From assembly GCF_030818655.1 (NCBI RefSeq), contig NZ_JAUTAN010000001.1:1550001-1614000 (forward strand): a stretch of 64,000 nucleotides of DNA. Direction: 5' to 3'. The notes beneath the pieces were generated by a model, which saw nothing but the letters and a program-made list of their open reading frames with translations, was not told where the DNA came from and did no database searches. Positions 18,206 through 28,100 of this stretch are shown piece by piece (the stretch's first letter is position 1; every line of letters starts with the position of its first letter). The stretch is from Nocardioides zeae. GTDB lineage: Bacteria; Actinomycetota; Actinomycetes; Propionibacteriales; Nocardioidaceae. Position numbers and translations under genes: made by a program.

Positions 18206-19216
18206 TCAGGCGAGGTCCGGCTCATCCGTCGTCGCCAACGTCAGCACGGCTTCCTCGACCATCGGGCTGCGCTCCAGCTCGGCCTCGAGCGCCCGGAGGC
18301 GGCGCGCCACCTCGGGCTCCGGGGCGTCGCCGACCAGGTCGACGGCCGCGACCATGAAGACCCGTCGCGGCCCGACGTACTCGAGGTGGAGGTAGGTCAC
18401 CCGCGCCACCTCGCGGTGGCCGCGCACCTGGTCCAGCAGCCAGGACCGCAGCGCCGGCGGCACGCCCTCGCCCAGCAGGTAGTCCATGTTGCGGCGGATG
18501 AGGAACAGCGCGACGACGCCGAGCAGCACCCCGACGGCGATGGAGCCCAGCGCGTCCCACACCGGGTCGCCGGTGAGCTGGTGGGCGAGCACGCCCGCCC
18601 CCGCCAGCGCGAGACCGACGAGGGCGGAGGAGTCCTCGAGGAACACGGCACGCAGGGTCGGGTCCGACGTGCGGTAGACGAAGGACAGCGGCCGCAGGTG
18701 CCAGCGGGCCGACTCGCGGCGGACCTGCCGCAGCGCCTGCAGGAACGAGATGCCCTCGAGCGCGAAGGCGACGCCGAGCACGACGTAGTTCAGCGTGTAC
18801 GCCGTCGCCTCGGCCTCCGCCGTGCCCTGCAGCGAGTCCCAGAGCGAGGTCGCGCCGTGCCACAGCGAGAGCACGGAGCCCGCGGTGAAGAGACCGAAGG
18901 CCGCGACCAGGGACCAGAGGTACGCCGCGCGCCCGTAGCCCAACGGACGTGCGGCGTCGCGCGGGCGACCGCCCCGCCGCTCGGCGGCGAGCAGTGCCAC
19001 CTCGTTGCCGGTGTCGGCCCACGAGTGCGCGGCCTCGGCGACCATGGACGCCGACCCGGTGATGCCCGCCGCGACCGACTTCGCGACCGCGATGAGGGCG
19101 TTGGCGGCGAGGGCGACGAGCACGGTGACCAGCGACTCCCCGCCCTGCCCCGGTGGTGGCACCGAACGGACGGCTGCCGCGGTGGGGTCGCTCTCGTGCT
19201 GGTCAGGATCCGCCAC
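18206..19216 (-). CDS. Cation diffusion facilitator (CDF) transporter
   Basis: A protein of about 336 residues with six membrane helices, of the CDF family that exports Zn, Mn, Fe or related divalent cations in exchange for protons. The metal-site helix reads MVAEAAHSWADTGNE (the HxxxD pattern of TM2), and the TM5 site reads FLEDSSALVGLALAGAG, again with Asp. The C-terminal cytoplasmic domain (about residue 240 onward) contains LHLEYVGPRRVFMVAAVDL, a modified metal-sensing domain. The GTG at 19216 leaves room for divergent promoters; a GTG at 19249 would add 11 residues. The metal is not deducible. Confidence 0.88.
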   Translation of the reverse strand: MADPDQHESDPTAAAVRSVPPPGQGGESLVTVLVALAANALIAVAKSVAAGITGSASMVAEAAHSWADTGNEVALLAAERRGGRPRDAARPLGYGRAAYLWSLVAAFGLFTAGSVLSLWHGATSLWDSLQGTAEAEATAYTLNYVVLGVAFALEGISFLQALRQVRRESARWHLRPLSFVYRTSDPTLRAVFLEDSSALVGLALAGAGVLAHQLTGDPVWDALGSIAVGVLLGVVALFLIRRNMDYLLGEGVPPALRSWLLDQVRGHREVARVTYLHLEYVGPRRVFMVAAVDLVGDAPEPEVARRLRALEAELERSPMVEEAVLTLATTDEPDLA

Positions 19217-19276
19217 GGGCTCACTCTGCCACCGAGGTCCAGCGGACACCGTCCGATAGTTGTAGCCTCAACCATC

Positions 19277-19909
19277 ATGACCACCCCTCACGTGACGACG
19301 GCGACGACGAGCTGGGGCGAGGACGCGCACGACGGCCGCCCGACCGTGGTGCTCGCGCACGGGTACGGCGCGCACGAGAGCGCCCTCGTCGGCCTCGCAC
19401 GCCTGCTGCCCGAGGGCGTCGCCTGGGCCTCCCTCCAGGCGCCCCTGACGCTCGCGCCCGGCAGCCACGCGTGGTTCCCCCTCTCGACGCCGGGCACCCC
19501 CGACCCGGAAGACGTCGCGCCCGGCGTCGACGCCGCGCACGCCTGGGTCGACGCGCACGTCCCGGCCGCGACCACGGTGCTGCCCGTCGGGTTCTCCCAG
19601 GGCGGGCTCGTGGCGTCGCAGCTGCTGCGCACCCGGCCCGAGCGGTACGCCGGAGCCGGCCTCCTCGGCGGCTTCGTGCTGCAGGGCGCGGTCGCGGGCG
19701 ACACGGTCCTGCGGCGTACCCGGCCGCCCGTCTTCTCCGGCCGGGGCGAGGCCGACACGGTCATCGCGCCGCACGCCGTGGCCCGCACCGACGCGTGGCT
19801 GCCGGAGCACGCGACGGCCACCACCGCGTCGTACCCCGGCCTCGGGCACACCATCTCCGCCACCGAGGCGCGCGACCTGGCGCGCTTCGTCGCGGGCGTG
19901 CTGCTCTAG
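19277..19909 (+). CDS. Alpha/beta hydrolase (phospholipase/carboxylesterase type)
   Basis: A 210-residue hydrolase with the oxyanion segment VVLAHGYGAHE, nucleophile elbow GFSQGG (Ser at about residue 115), an Asp in FSGRGEADTVI and the catalytic His in YPGLGHTIS near residue 193. These match the serine hydrolases of the phospholipase/carboxylesterase group, which cleave small acyl esters. TAGCCT lies 8 nt before the ATG. The stop codon overlaps that of the convergent map gene by 3 nt (CTAG). The natural substrate is unknown. Confidence 0.85.
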   Translation: MTTPHVTTATTSWGEDAHDGRPTVVLAHGYGAHESALVGLARLLPEGVAWASLQAPLTLAPGSHAWFPLSTPGTPDPEDVAPGVDAAHAWVDAHVPAATTVLPVGFSQGGLVASQLLRTRPERYAGAGLLGGFVLQGAVAGDTVLRRTRPPVFSGRGEADTVIAPHAVARTDAWLPEHATATTASYPGLGHTISATEARDLARFVAGVLL

Positions 19910-20697
19910 CCCGCTGCCACCCGCCGCGCCGTGGGGAGGGTCAGCACCTCGGCACCGTCCGCGGTGATCGCGACCGTGTGCTCCGTGTGGGCGGTGCGGC
20001 AGCCGGTCGCGCTGCGCAGGGTCCAGCCGTCCGCGTCGGTGACGAGCTCGTCGGTGTCGGCCATGACCCAGGGCTCGAGGGCGAGCAGCAACCCCGGGCG
20101 CAGGCGGTAGCCCCGACCCGGACGGCCCGTGTTCGCCACGTGCGGGTCCTGGTGCATGGTCGAGCCGATGCCGTGGCCGCCGAACTCGGTGTTGACGCGG
20201 TAGCCCGACTCCCGCAGCACGGTGCCGATCGCGTGGGAGAGGTCGCCCACCCGTGCTCCCGGCCGGGCCGCGGCGATCGCCGCGGCGAGGGCGCGCTCGG
20301 TCGCCTCGATCAGCGCGACGCTCTCGGCGGGCCGCTCCTCGCCGACGATGAAGCTGATGGCGGCGTCCGCCGCGACACCTCCGGTGAGGACGGCGAGGTC
20401 GAGGGTGAGCAGGTCCCCGTCCGCCAGCGTCCGGTCGTGGGGACGGCCGTGCAGCACCGCGTCGTTGACCGCCGTGCAGATGTGGTGGCCGAACGGCCCG
20501 CGGCCGAACGAGGGGGCGTAGTCGACGTAGCAGGACGTCGCTCCCGCCTCCTCGATGAGCCCACGGGCCCAGGCGTCGATCTCGAGCAGGTTGGTGCCGA
20601 CGGCGGTGCGCGCGCGCAGCGTGGCGAGGATGTCGCCGACGAGGGCGCCGCTGACACGGGCCTGCTCGAGCTTGGCCGGGCTGAGGATCTCGATCAC
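19906..20697 (-). CDS. map: Methionine aminopeptidase, type I
   Basis: A 263-residue metallopeptidase that removes the initiator methionine. The metal ligands are recognisable: LTLDLAVLTGGVAADAAISF supplies the two Asp, GGHGIGSTMHQDPHV the His, LALEPWVM one Glu and AHTEHTVAIT the last Glu. FGHHICTAVND holds the substrate-binding His. The GTG start follows an AGGACGACC purine segment. It is divergent from an XRE regulator with a shared operator-like repeat, so expression may be controlled, which is unusual for a housekeeping map; a second map copy elsewhere in the genome is likely. Confidence 0.93.
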   Translation of the reverse strand: MIEILSPAKLEQARVSGALVGDILATLRARTAVGTNLLEIDAWARGLIEEAGATSCYVDYAPSFGRGPFGHHICTAVNDAVLHGRPHDRTLADGDLLTLDLAVLTGGVAADAAISFIVGEERPAESVALIEATERALAAAIAAARPGARVGDLSHAIGTVLRESGYRVNTEFGGHGIGSTMHQDPHVANTGRPGRGYRLRPGLLLALEPWVMADTDELVTDADGWTLRSATGCRTAHTEHTVAITADGAEVLTLPTARRVAAG

Positions 20698-20719
20698 GCG
20701 GTCGTCCTGACGTTCTAGT

Positions 20720-20753
20720 GGGATAACAATCCCGGTCAGGTTATCCCGGGATT
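20720..20753. promoter_or_regulatory. Interlaced inverted repeats between map and XRE gene
   Basis: GGGATAAC (20720-20727) and GTTATCCC (20740-20747) form an 8-bp inverted repeat with a 12-nt spacer. Inside it, AATCCCGG (20728-20735) and CCGGGATT (20746-20753) form another. The repeats abut TATGAT (20753-20758), which ends 6 nt before the XRE gene ATG. This looks like an autoregulatory operator that could control both divergent genes. Confidence 0.6.
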
Positions 20754-20764
20754 ATGATCCGGTC

Positions 20765-21058
20765 ATGGTCAGGCTCCCCCTCAGTCCCGCGGAGGTCGCG
20801 CGCGGCCGCCGCCTCGGGTCGGCTCTCCGCCGTGCCCGCGGCGAACGCTCGATGCTGCACACCGCGCTGGCCGCCGGGCTCTCGCCCGAGACGCTCCGGA
20901 AGATCGAGTCCGGGCGCGTCGCGACGCCGTCGTTCCCGACGATCGCCGCACTGGCGGACGTGCTCGGGCTGTCGCTGGACGACCTCTGGGCGAGCGTCAC
21001 GGAGCCGGAGGACGCTGCGGGCGGGTCCGTGGCCGAGCCCGGCCGCGCGGCCGGGTAG
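20765..21058 (+). CDS. XRE-family helix-turn-helix regulator
   Basis: A 97-residue protein with one XRE/Cro helix-turn-helix: GSALRRARGERSMLHTALAAG, LSPETLRKIESGRVATPSFPTI with the IESG recognition-helix signature, then LADVLGLSLDDLW. The C-terminal tail is Gly/Ala rich. The ATG lies directly at the expected transcription start of TATGAT, so the mRNA is probably leaderless. It likely represses itself and possibly map through the shared repeats. The LOG gene begins 11 nt after its stop. Confidence 0.85.
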   Translation: MVRLPLSPAEVARGRRLGSALRRARGERSMLHTALAAGLSPETLRKIESGRVATPSFPTIAALADVLGLSLDDLWASVTEPEDAAGGSVAEPGRAAG

Positions 21059-21069
21059 CCTCCCGGCCC

Positions 21070-21690
21070 GTGCCCACTCCCCCGCCCTCCTCCTCGTCCC
21101 TGCGTGCCGTCGCCGTCTTCTGCGGATCGTCGTTCGGCGACTCCCCCGCGTTCGAGGAGGCCGCCCGCCTCGTCGGGCGCACGCTCGCGGAGCGTGGCAT
21201 CACCGTGGTGTACGGCGGGGGTCGGGTCGGGCTGATGGGCGCGGTCGCCGATGCCGCGCTCGCGGCCGGGGGCGACGTCGTGGGCGTCATCCCCCGGGCC
21301 CTCGACGCGCGCGAGCTCAGCCACACCGGCTGCACCGAGCTGCTCGTCGTCGAGACGATGCACGAGCGGAAGGCACTCATGGCGGAGCGGGCGGACGCGT
21401 TCCTCACGCTGCCCGGAGGGGCCGGCACGCTCGAGGAGGTGGCCGAGCAGTGGACCTGGGCGCAGCTGTCGATCCACGCCAAGCGGAGCGGCTTCCTCGA
21501 CGTCGACGGGTTCTGGGCGCCGCTGCGCGAGATGCGGGACCGGATGGTCGAGCGTGGGTTCGTGCGCCCCGCACAGGGTGAGATCGTGGCGTTCGACGAC
21601 GACCTCGACCGCCTGCTCGCGACGCTCGCCTCGCCGCCGACCTGGTCCGACAAGTGGGGGGCGCCGCGCGAGGTGCCGCCGCCCGTCTAG
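21070..21690 (+). CDS. LOG-family (TIGR00730) nucleotide phosphoribohydrolase
   Basis: A 206-residue Rossmann-like protein with the family motif PGGAGTLEE (about residues 118-126) and the preceding YGGGRVGLMGAVADAAL and MHERKALMAERADAFLTL segments. LOG proteins hydrolyse cytokinin riboside 5'-monophosphates or, more broadly, purine nucleoside monophosphates. They were long mis-annotated as lysine decarboxylases. Many GTG-initiated actinobacterial homologues have the same length. TAGCCT lies 8 nt upstream of the GTG. The TAG stop overlaps the convergent MFS stop by 3 nt. Confidence 0.9.
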   Translation: MPTPPPSSSSLRAVAVFCGSSFGDSPAFEEAARLVGRTLAERGITVVYGGGRVGLMGAVADAALAAGGDVVGVIPRALDARELSHTGCTELLVVETMHERKALMAERADAFLTLPGGAGTLEEVAEQWTWAQLSIHAKRSGFLDVDGFWAPLREMRDRMVERGFVRPAQGEIVAFDDDLDRLLATLASPPTWSDKWGAPREVPPPV

Positions 21691-23186
21691 CGGCTGCTGC
21701 TCGCCGGGGACGCCTCGGCCCCCGGGTGAGGCTCGGCCCGCCAGGACCACACCGCCGCGGCGAGAGCCGCGAGGAGCAGGGCGACCGAGGTGCCGATGCC
21801 CCAGCGCAGCGCCTGGTCCGGGTCGTCGAGCCGCTCGATGGCCACCTGGTAGGCCGTCATCGTCACCGCGGCACCGATGGCCGCACCGATCCGCTGGCCG
21901 GTCTGGAGGGCACCGCCCGCGGCACCGCCCATCCGGGTCGGCACGTCCGCGAGGGAGAGCGTCATGTTCGGCGACACCACCGCTCCGCCACCGACACCCG
22001 CCACCAGCAGCGGCACCGACAGGGCGAGCCACAGGGGCAGCCCCGCGGGCGCGACGAGGGCCAGCACGACGAGTGCGCCCAGCAGGACGACGAGGGCGCC
22101 GACGGTGAGCACGCGACCGACGCGGTCCACCATCCGTCCGGCGATGGGCGCCGCCACCGCCGAACCGATCGCGAACGTGCACAGGTGCAGACCCGCCTCC
22201 AGCGCGGTCAGGCCGCGCCCCTCCTGCAGGAAGAAGCTGAGCACGAGGAACACCCCGGTGAAGCCGGTGAAGTAGAGCGCCCCGATGGTGACGCCGCTCG
22301 CGTAGCCGGGCGTGCGGCGCAGGAGGCCCACGTCGAGCAGCGGGGCTCCCCCGCGGCGCACGACGCGGTGCTCCCACCGCACGAACGCCAGCGCGAAGAC
22401 GGGGACGAGCACGAGGAGCGGCAGGAGGGTCACCGTGCCGCCCTCCACGTTGACCACCGGGACGAGCACCGCCAGGACGGTCGCGCCCAGCAGCACCGCC
22501 CCGAGGAGGTCCAGATGCACGCGGCCCGTCCCGGCGGACGGGTCGCGACCGGGGACCAGGCGCAGGATGGGCACGAGCAGCACCAGGCCGATGGGGACGT
22601 TGACGAGGAAGATCCAGCGCCACCCGTCCTCCGTGCCGGCAATCGCGATGATGAGGCCGCCCAGCACGGGGCCCAGCGCCGAGGACACGGAGACGACCAG
22701 GCCGAAGGTGCCGAACGCGACCCCGCGCTCCCGCCCGCGGAAGAGGGTCTGGATGAGCCCGGAGTTCTGCGGCGTCAGCAGGCCCGCCGACGCGCCCTGG
22801 ACCAGACGGGCGACGACGAGCCAGGTGGCGTCGGGGGCGAGCCCCGCGGCGGCGCTCGAGGCGACGAAGCCCAGGAGGCCGATGACCATGAGGCGACGGC
22901 GACCGTAGGCGTCGCCGAGGCGGCCGCCGGTCACGAGGGTGAGGCCGAAGGCGAGGGCGTAGCCCGAGACGACCCACTGGATCGCACCCGGGGCCGCGTC
23001 GAGCCCGGAGCGCATCGAGGGCACCGCGACGTTCACGATGGTCACGTCGAGCAGCACCATGAACCCCACGACGAGGCTCACCCCGAGGACGCGCCAGCGC
23101 TGGGGGTCCGGCTGCTCCTGGTCGTCGGTCTCGACCGCCGCTCCTGCTCCGTGCTCGGCGCTGGTCGCCGGGGTCGTGTCCGTCAC
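21687..23186 (-). CDS. MFS drug exporter, DHA2 (14-TM) type
   Basis: A 499-residue, 14-helix major facilitator protein. The TM1 motif VVGFMVLLDVTIVNVAVPSMRSGL with its D-x-T-I-V-N-V-A-x-P pattern, motif A GGRLGDAYGRRRLM and motif C-like GPVLGGLII define the DHA2 proton-drug antiporters (EmrB/QacA group). It may export antibiotics, dyes or host compounds. There is no adjacent TetR/MarR gene, so its regulation is not apparent. The GTG start at 23186 is the first good start before TM1 and gives a 38-residue cytosolic tail. Confidence 0.9.
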   Translation of the reverse strand: MTDTTPATSAEHGAGAAVETDDQEQPDPQRWRVLGVSLVVGFMVLLDVTIVNVAVPSMRSGLDAAPGAIQWVVSGYALAFGLTLVTGGRLGDAYGRRRLMVIGLLGFVASSAAAGLAPDATWLVVARLVQGASAGLLTPQNSGLIQTLFRGRERGVAFGTFGLVVSVSSALGPVLGGLIIAIAGTEDGWRWIFLVNVPIGLVLLVPILRLVPGRDPSAGTGRVHLDLLGAVLLGATVLAVLVPVVNVEGGTVTLLPLLVLVPVFALAFVRWEHRVVRRGGAPLLDVGLLRRTPGYASGVTIGALYFTGFTGVFLVLSFFLQEGRGLTALEAGLHLCTFAIGSAVAAPIAGRMVDRVGRVLTVGALVVLLGALVVLALVAPAGLPLWLALSVPLLVAGVGGGAVVSPNMTLSLADVPTRMGGAAGGALQTGQRIGAAIGAAVTMTAYQVAIERLDDPDQALRWGIGTSVALLLAALAAAVWSWRAEPHPGAEASPASSSR

Positions 23187-23254
23187 CCGGTCACGCTAGC
23201 GCCGGGGGCCAACGCCTCGGCGCCGTCCTAGCGGGGCGCCATCTCACTGGGGCC

Positions 23255-23551
23255 TCAGTCGGGGAGCTCGAACTGGATGCGCTGGATGGACGACGAGATC
23301 GGCGCGAACAGCTCCTCGCGGATGCGGTTGTGCTCGGGGTCCCGGTCGTAGCGCCGGTAGTCGTCGTCGCTGGCGAAGTCGACGGTGAGCGCGTAGGAGG
23401 CGTTCCCCGGCCGTAGCCCGCGGTCCTGCCCCGCCACGAGCCGGAGCTCGAGCCCGTCCACCCGCAGGTCGCGGAGCGCCTGCAGTGCCTCCTCGACCTT
23501 GTCGGTGGTCACACCCGGATGAACGACACCCACGACGACGTTGCGGATCAT
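23255..23551 (-). CDS. Dabb (stress-responsive alpha/beta barrel) domain protein
   Basis: A 98-residue ferredoxin-like protein with the Dabb signature: IRNVVVGVVHPGVTTDKVEEAL at the N terminus, a central GLRPGNASYALTVDFASDDDYRRY and a C-terminal HNRIREELFAPISSSI. Dabb proteins are small dimeric barrels; some are enzymes (polyketide cyclases, monooxygenase-like), others are of unknown role. It is divergent from an MDR oxidoreductase, and the 64-nt gap includes a small palindrome GCAGC-CAT-GCTGC at 23552-23564. Confidence 0.85.
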   Translation of the reverse strand: MIRNVVVGVVHPGVTTDKVEEALQALRDLRVDGLELRLVAGQDRGLRPGNASYALTVDFASDDDYRRYDRDPEHNRIREELFAPISSSIQRIQFELPD

Positions 23552-23615
23552 GCAGCCATGCTGCCCGGCAGTGCCCCGGATCGGGCCTGCCGGTCTCGCT
23601 CGAGGAAGGGAACCG

Positions 23616-24647
23616 ATGACCGACGCCACGTCCACGACCGCCCGCAGCACCCAGGTGCAGCTCGTCCGCCGCCCCCAGGGCTGGCCCGACGACGCCGACT
23701 TCCGCACGGTCGAGGTCGAGCTGCCACCGCCGGGCGACGGCGAGGTGCGCGTGGCCAACGAGTTCATCTCCGTCGACCCCTACATGCGGGGGCGGATGAA
23801 CGAGGGCAAGAGCTACATCCCCCCGTTCGTGCTCGGCGAGACCATGACGGGCGGCGCGGTCGGCCGGGTCGTCGCCTCGCAGTCGGACGACCTCCCGGTC
23901 GGCACCGCCGTGGGGCACGACCTCGGCTGGCGCGACGTCGCCCAGGGGCCCGCCGCCTCGTTCCGCCCGGTCACGGAGGTGCCGGGCACGTCGCTGTCGG
24001 TGCACCTCGGCGTCCTCGGGATGACGGGACTGACCGCCTACGTCGGCCTCACCGCCATCGCCGGGATCCGCGAGGGCGACACCGTCTTCGTCTCCGGCGC
24101 CGCCGGGGCAGTCGGCAGCACGGCGGGCCAGCTCGCCCGGCTGCTCGGCGCCGGACGCGTGATCGGGTCCGCGGGCGGCCCCGAGAAGGGCGGTCTGCTG
24201 ACGGAGCGCTACGGCTACGACGCGGCCATCGACTACAAGGCGGGGCCGGTGGCCGAGCAGCTCGCCACGGCTGCGCCCGACGGGATCGACCTCTACTTCG
24301 ACAACGTCGGCGGTGACCACCTCGAGGCTGCCCTCGGGGCCATGAACCGGGGCGGACGCGCAGCGCTGTGCGGCGCGATCGTCGGCTACAACGCCGCGGA
24401 GCCCGTGCCCGGTCCGCGCAACATGTTCCGGATCATCACGCAGGGCCTGACCCTCAAGGGCTTCACGCTCGGCGACTGGGGCCACCTCTCCGGCGAGTTC
24501 GGCGAGCGGATGGCGGGATGGTTCGCGGACGGACGGATCACCCACGACGAGACCGTGGTGGACGGCATCGAGAACGCCGTCGAGGCGTTCCGCTCGATGA
24601 TGAGCGGCGGGAACGTCGGCAAGATGGTCGTCCGCACCGGCGGCTGA
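23616..24647 (+). CDS. NADP-dependent MDR oxidoreductase (CurA/PTGR type)
   Basis: A 343-residue zinc-independent medium-chain reductase. The N-terminal catalytic domain has ISVDPYMRGRM, typical of leukotriene B4 dehydrogenase/curcumin reductase relatives, and the Rossmann domain has VFVSGAAGAVGSTAGQLA with the AxxGxxG motif and FDNVGGDHLEAAL. These enzymes reduce alpha-beta double bonds of enones and enals with NADPH, for detoxification. The ATG at 23616 follows GAGGAAGGGAAC, an excellent ribosome-binding site. The final third keeps GFTLGDWG and the C-terminal GKMVVR. Confidence 0.9.
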   Translation: MTDATSTTARSTQVQLVRRPQGWPDDADFRTVEVELPPPGDGEVRVANEFISVDPYMRGRMNEGKSYIPPFVLGETMTGGAVGRVVASQSDDLPVGTAVGHDLGWRDVAQGPAASFRPVTEVPGTSLSVHLGVLGMTGLTAYVGLTAIAGIREGDTVFVSGAAGAVGSTAGQLARLLGAGRVIGSAGGPEKGGLLTERYGYDAAIDYKAGPVAEQLATAAPDGIDLYFDNVGGDHLEAALGAMNRGGRAALCGAIVGYNAAEPVPGPRNMFRIITQGLTLKGFTLGDWGHLSGEFGERMAGWFADGRITHDETVVDGIENAVEAFRSMMSGGNVGKMVVRTGG

Positions 24648-24755
24648 GCCGCCACGGGCGACCTCCGCGGCCCCGGCGCGCTGGACCCAGCGGGAGCGTC
24701 TGCGGTTTGATGCGACGCCCGGGGGCAGCGCGCCGCTGGCGGGAGGGAGATCGGC

Positions 24756-25136
24756 ATGCTGGTGGCAGGGCTGGCACTGACGGGTGTGGCAGCACTCATC
24801 CACGTCTACATCTTCCTGCTGGAGTCGGTGTGGTGGCGGTCCCGCGCCCGCCAGGTCTTCGGCACCACGCCGGAGCAGGCGGAGCAGACCGCCGAGATGG
24901 CGTTCAACCAGGGCTTCTACAACCTGTTCCTCGCCGTCGGGATCGGGGTCGGGACCGTGCTGGTGGCGCTCGACGAGCGCACGGTCGGACTGACGCTCGT
25001 GCTGTTCGGGGCCGCATCGATGGTGGCCGCCGGGCTGGTGCTGGTGCTGAGCTCGCCGGCGAAGGCCCGTGCCGCACTCGTCCAGCTGACCCCGCCGCTG
25101 ATCGGTGGCGCCCTCCTCGTGGTCGACCTGCTCTGA
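24756..25136 (+). CDS. DUF1304 membrane protein
   Basis: A 126-residue protein with four membrane helices. HVYIFLLESVWW in helix 1, FNQGFYNLFLAVG in helix 2 and GAASMVAAGLVL in helix 3 match the DUF1304 family (YqjF-like hydrophobic proteins), of unknown function. The loop between helices 1 and 2 (RARQVFGTTPEQAEQTAEMA) is cytosolic. The start has a strong GCGGGAGGGAGA ribosome-binding site. It is about 57 nt from the convergent dnaE2 stop. Confidence 0.88.
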   Translation: MLVAGLALTGVAALIHVYIFLLESVWWRSRARQVFGTTPEQAEQTAEMAFNQGFYNLFLAVGIGVGTVLVALDERTVGLTLVLFGAASMVAAGLVLVLSSPAKARAALVQLTPPLIGGALLVVDLL

Positions 25137-25149
25137 GGCCGCGCCCGAG

Positions 25150-25185
25150 CTGGCCGGGCTGGCCGGGCTGGCCGGGCTGGCCGGG
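25150..25185. repeat. Four tandem copies of a 9-bp unit
   Basis: CTGGCCGGG is repeated four times without interruption between the DUF1304 and dnaE2 stop codons. Each unit contains the palindromic CCGG or GGCC, so the array can form alternative hairpins. It is non-coding here; similar 9-, 12- and 15-bp arrays in this window are coding. Confidence 0.85.
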
Positions 25186-25192
25186 GCGCATC

Positions 25193-28100
25193 TCATCGGA
25201 AGTCCCGGGAGCGGGCCCGGGCCTGGAGCACCTGGCCCGCCCCGGGCACGACGACGTCGATCGCCTCGATGCGGTCGGCGACGAGGTTGGTGACCCCGTC
25301 GTTGCGCTCCACCACGCCCCGGATCACCACGGCCACCCGGTTGCGGGCCGCGTGCCGGTGGCGGGTGAACACGCCCACCGAGCACACGACGTTGAGCATC
25401 CCCGTCTCGTCCTCCAGGTTGAGGAACGTGATGCCCTGCGCCGTGCCCGGACGCTGCCGGTGGGTGATCAACCCCGCTACGTGCACGCGCCGTCCGTGCT
25501 CCACGCCGCCCGTCTCGACTGGTCCGGTGAGGTCGGTGACCGCCCGCACCCCCGCGTCGCGCAGCAGCTCCCGCAGGTGCTCGACCGGGTGCCGTTCCGG
25601 TGAGATGCGCGTGGCCCAGAGGTCGGCGAGCGTCTCCTCCACCTCGGTCATGCCCGGCAGCACCGGCGCGGCCGGCGCGGGTGTCGTGCCGGGCAGGTGG
25701 TCGCCGCTCTCGGCGTACCCCGACGCCCACAGCGCCTCGCGTCGACTCAGCCCGAACCCGCTCAGCGCACCCGCCGTCGCCAGGGCCTCGAGCTGCGTCG
25801 TCGTGAGGTCGACGCGTCGCGAGAGATCGGTGACGTCCCGGTACGGCGCCGCCCGTCGCTCCGCGACGATCCGTCGCGCCACGTCGAGCCCGATGCCCTT
25901 CACCTCGTCGAGGCCGAGGCGCACGGCGAAGTCACCGTCGAGGCGGTGCTCGACCTGTTCGGGGAAGGCCGTCGTCGGCACCTCCGCGTCGGGGGCGAGC
26001 CGCTCGAGGTCGGCCTGCGCGGACGACCGCAGCACGTCGGGCCGGAGCACCTTGACCCCGTGGCGCCGGGCGTCGGCGACGAGGGACTGCGGCGAGTAGA
26101 ACCCCATCGGCTGGTTGCGCAGGAGTCCCGCGAGGAACGCCGCCGGGTGGTGGAGCTTGAACCACGACGAGTGGTAGACCAGCAGCGCGAAGCTGAGCGC
26201 GTGGGACTCGGCGAAGCCGAAGTTCGCGAACGAGAGGATCTGGGCGTAGATCGCGTCGGCCTTGCGGCCCGTGATGCCCCGGCGCTCCATCCCCGCGTAG
26301 AGCTTCCCCTTCACGGACTCGATGCGCTCCACGCCGCGCTTCGACCCCATCGCGCGGCGCAGCAGGTCGGCGTCGTCGTGGCTGCAGTCACCGATCGCGA
26401 CCGCCATCGCCATCAGCTGCTCCTGGAACAGGGGCACGCCCAGCGTGCGCTCGAGCACGGGCTCGAGGTCGGGGTGGTCGAACGACACCGGCTCCTTGCC
26501 CGTCGCCCGTCGCACGTAGGGGTGGACGGCCCCGCCCTGGATCGGCCCGGGGCGGATGAGGGCGATCTCGATCGCCAGGTCGTAGAAGCAGCGGGGCTGC
26601 AACCGCGGGAGCGTGCCGATCTGTGCCCGGCTCTCGACCTGGAACACCCCGATCGAGTCGGCGCGGCACAACATGTCGTAGACCTCGGGCTCCTCGCGCG
26701 GCACGGTGTCGAGGCGCCAGCGCACCCCGGTGTGCTCGTGCACGAGACGCATCATGTGGTCGAGCGCGCCCAGCATGCCGAGGCCGAGCAGGTCGAACTT
26801 CACCAGGCCCATCGTCTCCGCGGCGTCCTTGTCCCACTGGATGACGGTGCGCTTGTCCATCCGTGCCCGCTCGATCGGCACCACCTCGCCGATGGGCTGC
26901 TCGGTGAGCACCATGCCGCCCGAGTGGATGCCCAGGTGGCGGGGAGCGCCGACGAGCTGCTCGGCCAGGTCGACCACGGCGGTGGGGATGTCGAGGCTGC
27001 GGTCCACCTCCCGGCCCCAGCCGTCGACCTGCTTGCTCCAGGCGTCCTGCTGGCCCGTGGAGTGCCCCAGCGCCTTCGCGGCGTCACGGACCGCCATCCG
27101 CGGTCGGTAGGTGATGACGTTGGCGACCTGCGCCGCGTTGTGCCGCCCGTAGGTCTCGTAGACCCACTGGATCACCTCCTCGCGACGGTCGGAGTCGAAG
27201 TCGACGTCGATGTCGGGCTCCTCGTCGCGGTGCACGGAGATGAACCGCTCGAAGGGCAGCCGGTAGAACACCGCGTCCACCGCCGTGATCCCCAGCGCGT
27301 AGCAGACCGCCGAGCTGGCGGCACTCCCCCGCCCCTGGCAGAGGATCTCCTGATCCCGCGCGAACGCGACGATGTCGTGGACGATCACGAAGTAGCCGCT
27401 GAAGCCCTTGTCCTCGATGACGCCCAGCTCCCGCTCGATGCGTTCCCGCGCCTCGTGCTCGACGTCGCGACCCGCGTACCGCCGGGCGAACCCCTGGTCC
27501 ACCAGCTCCCGCAGCCAGCTCGCCGCCGTGTGCCCGGCCGGGATGCCGCGGGTCGGCAGTCGAGGCTTCGCCTTCTGGAGGTCGAAGCCCAGCTCGTCGG
27601 CGAGGGTCACGCTGCGGGCGACCGCCCCGTCGTACCGCCCCAGCAGCCGCATCATCTCGGCCCCGCTGCGCAGGTAGGCCGCCGGACCCGCCGGGAGCCA
27701 GCCGTCCATGTCGCCCAGGCTGCGTCGTGCTCGCACCGCCGCCATCGTCCCCGCGAGCCGGTGCCCCGCCGGGGTCGCGTGGTGGACGTTGTTGGTGGCC
27801 ACGACCGGGAGACCGACCGCGGCGGCGACGGCGGCCAGCAGGTCGTTGGTCTCGCGGTCGGACGGGCGCCCGTGGTGGGACAGCTCCACGGTGACGTTGT
27901 CCGCACCGAACCGTTCGACCAACAGGTCGACCTCCGCCCTCGCGGCGCGAGGCCCGCCAGCGGCGAGGGCGGTGCGCACCGTGCCCTTGCGGCAACCGGT
28001 CAGCACCATCCAGTGGTCCCGCCCCCGCTCCGCGAGCTCGTCGAGGTCGTAGACCGGGCGTCCCTTCTCGTCGCCACGCAGGTGGGCGTCCGTCATGGCG

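Noticed and set aside
25150..25185. Tandem 9-bp repeats considered as CRISPR
   Set aside because: There are no spacers, the units are contiguous and short, and no cas genes are nearby.
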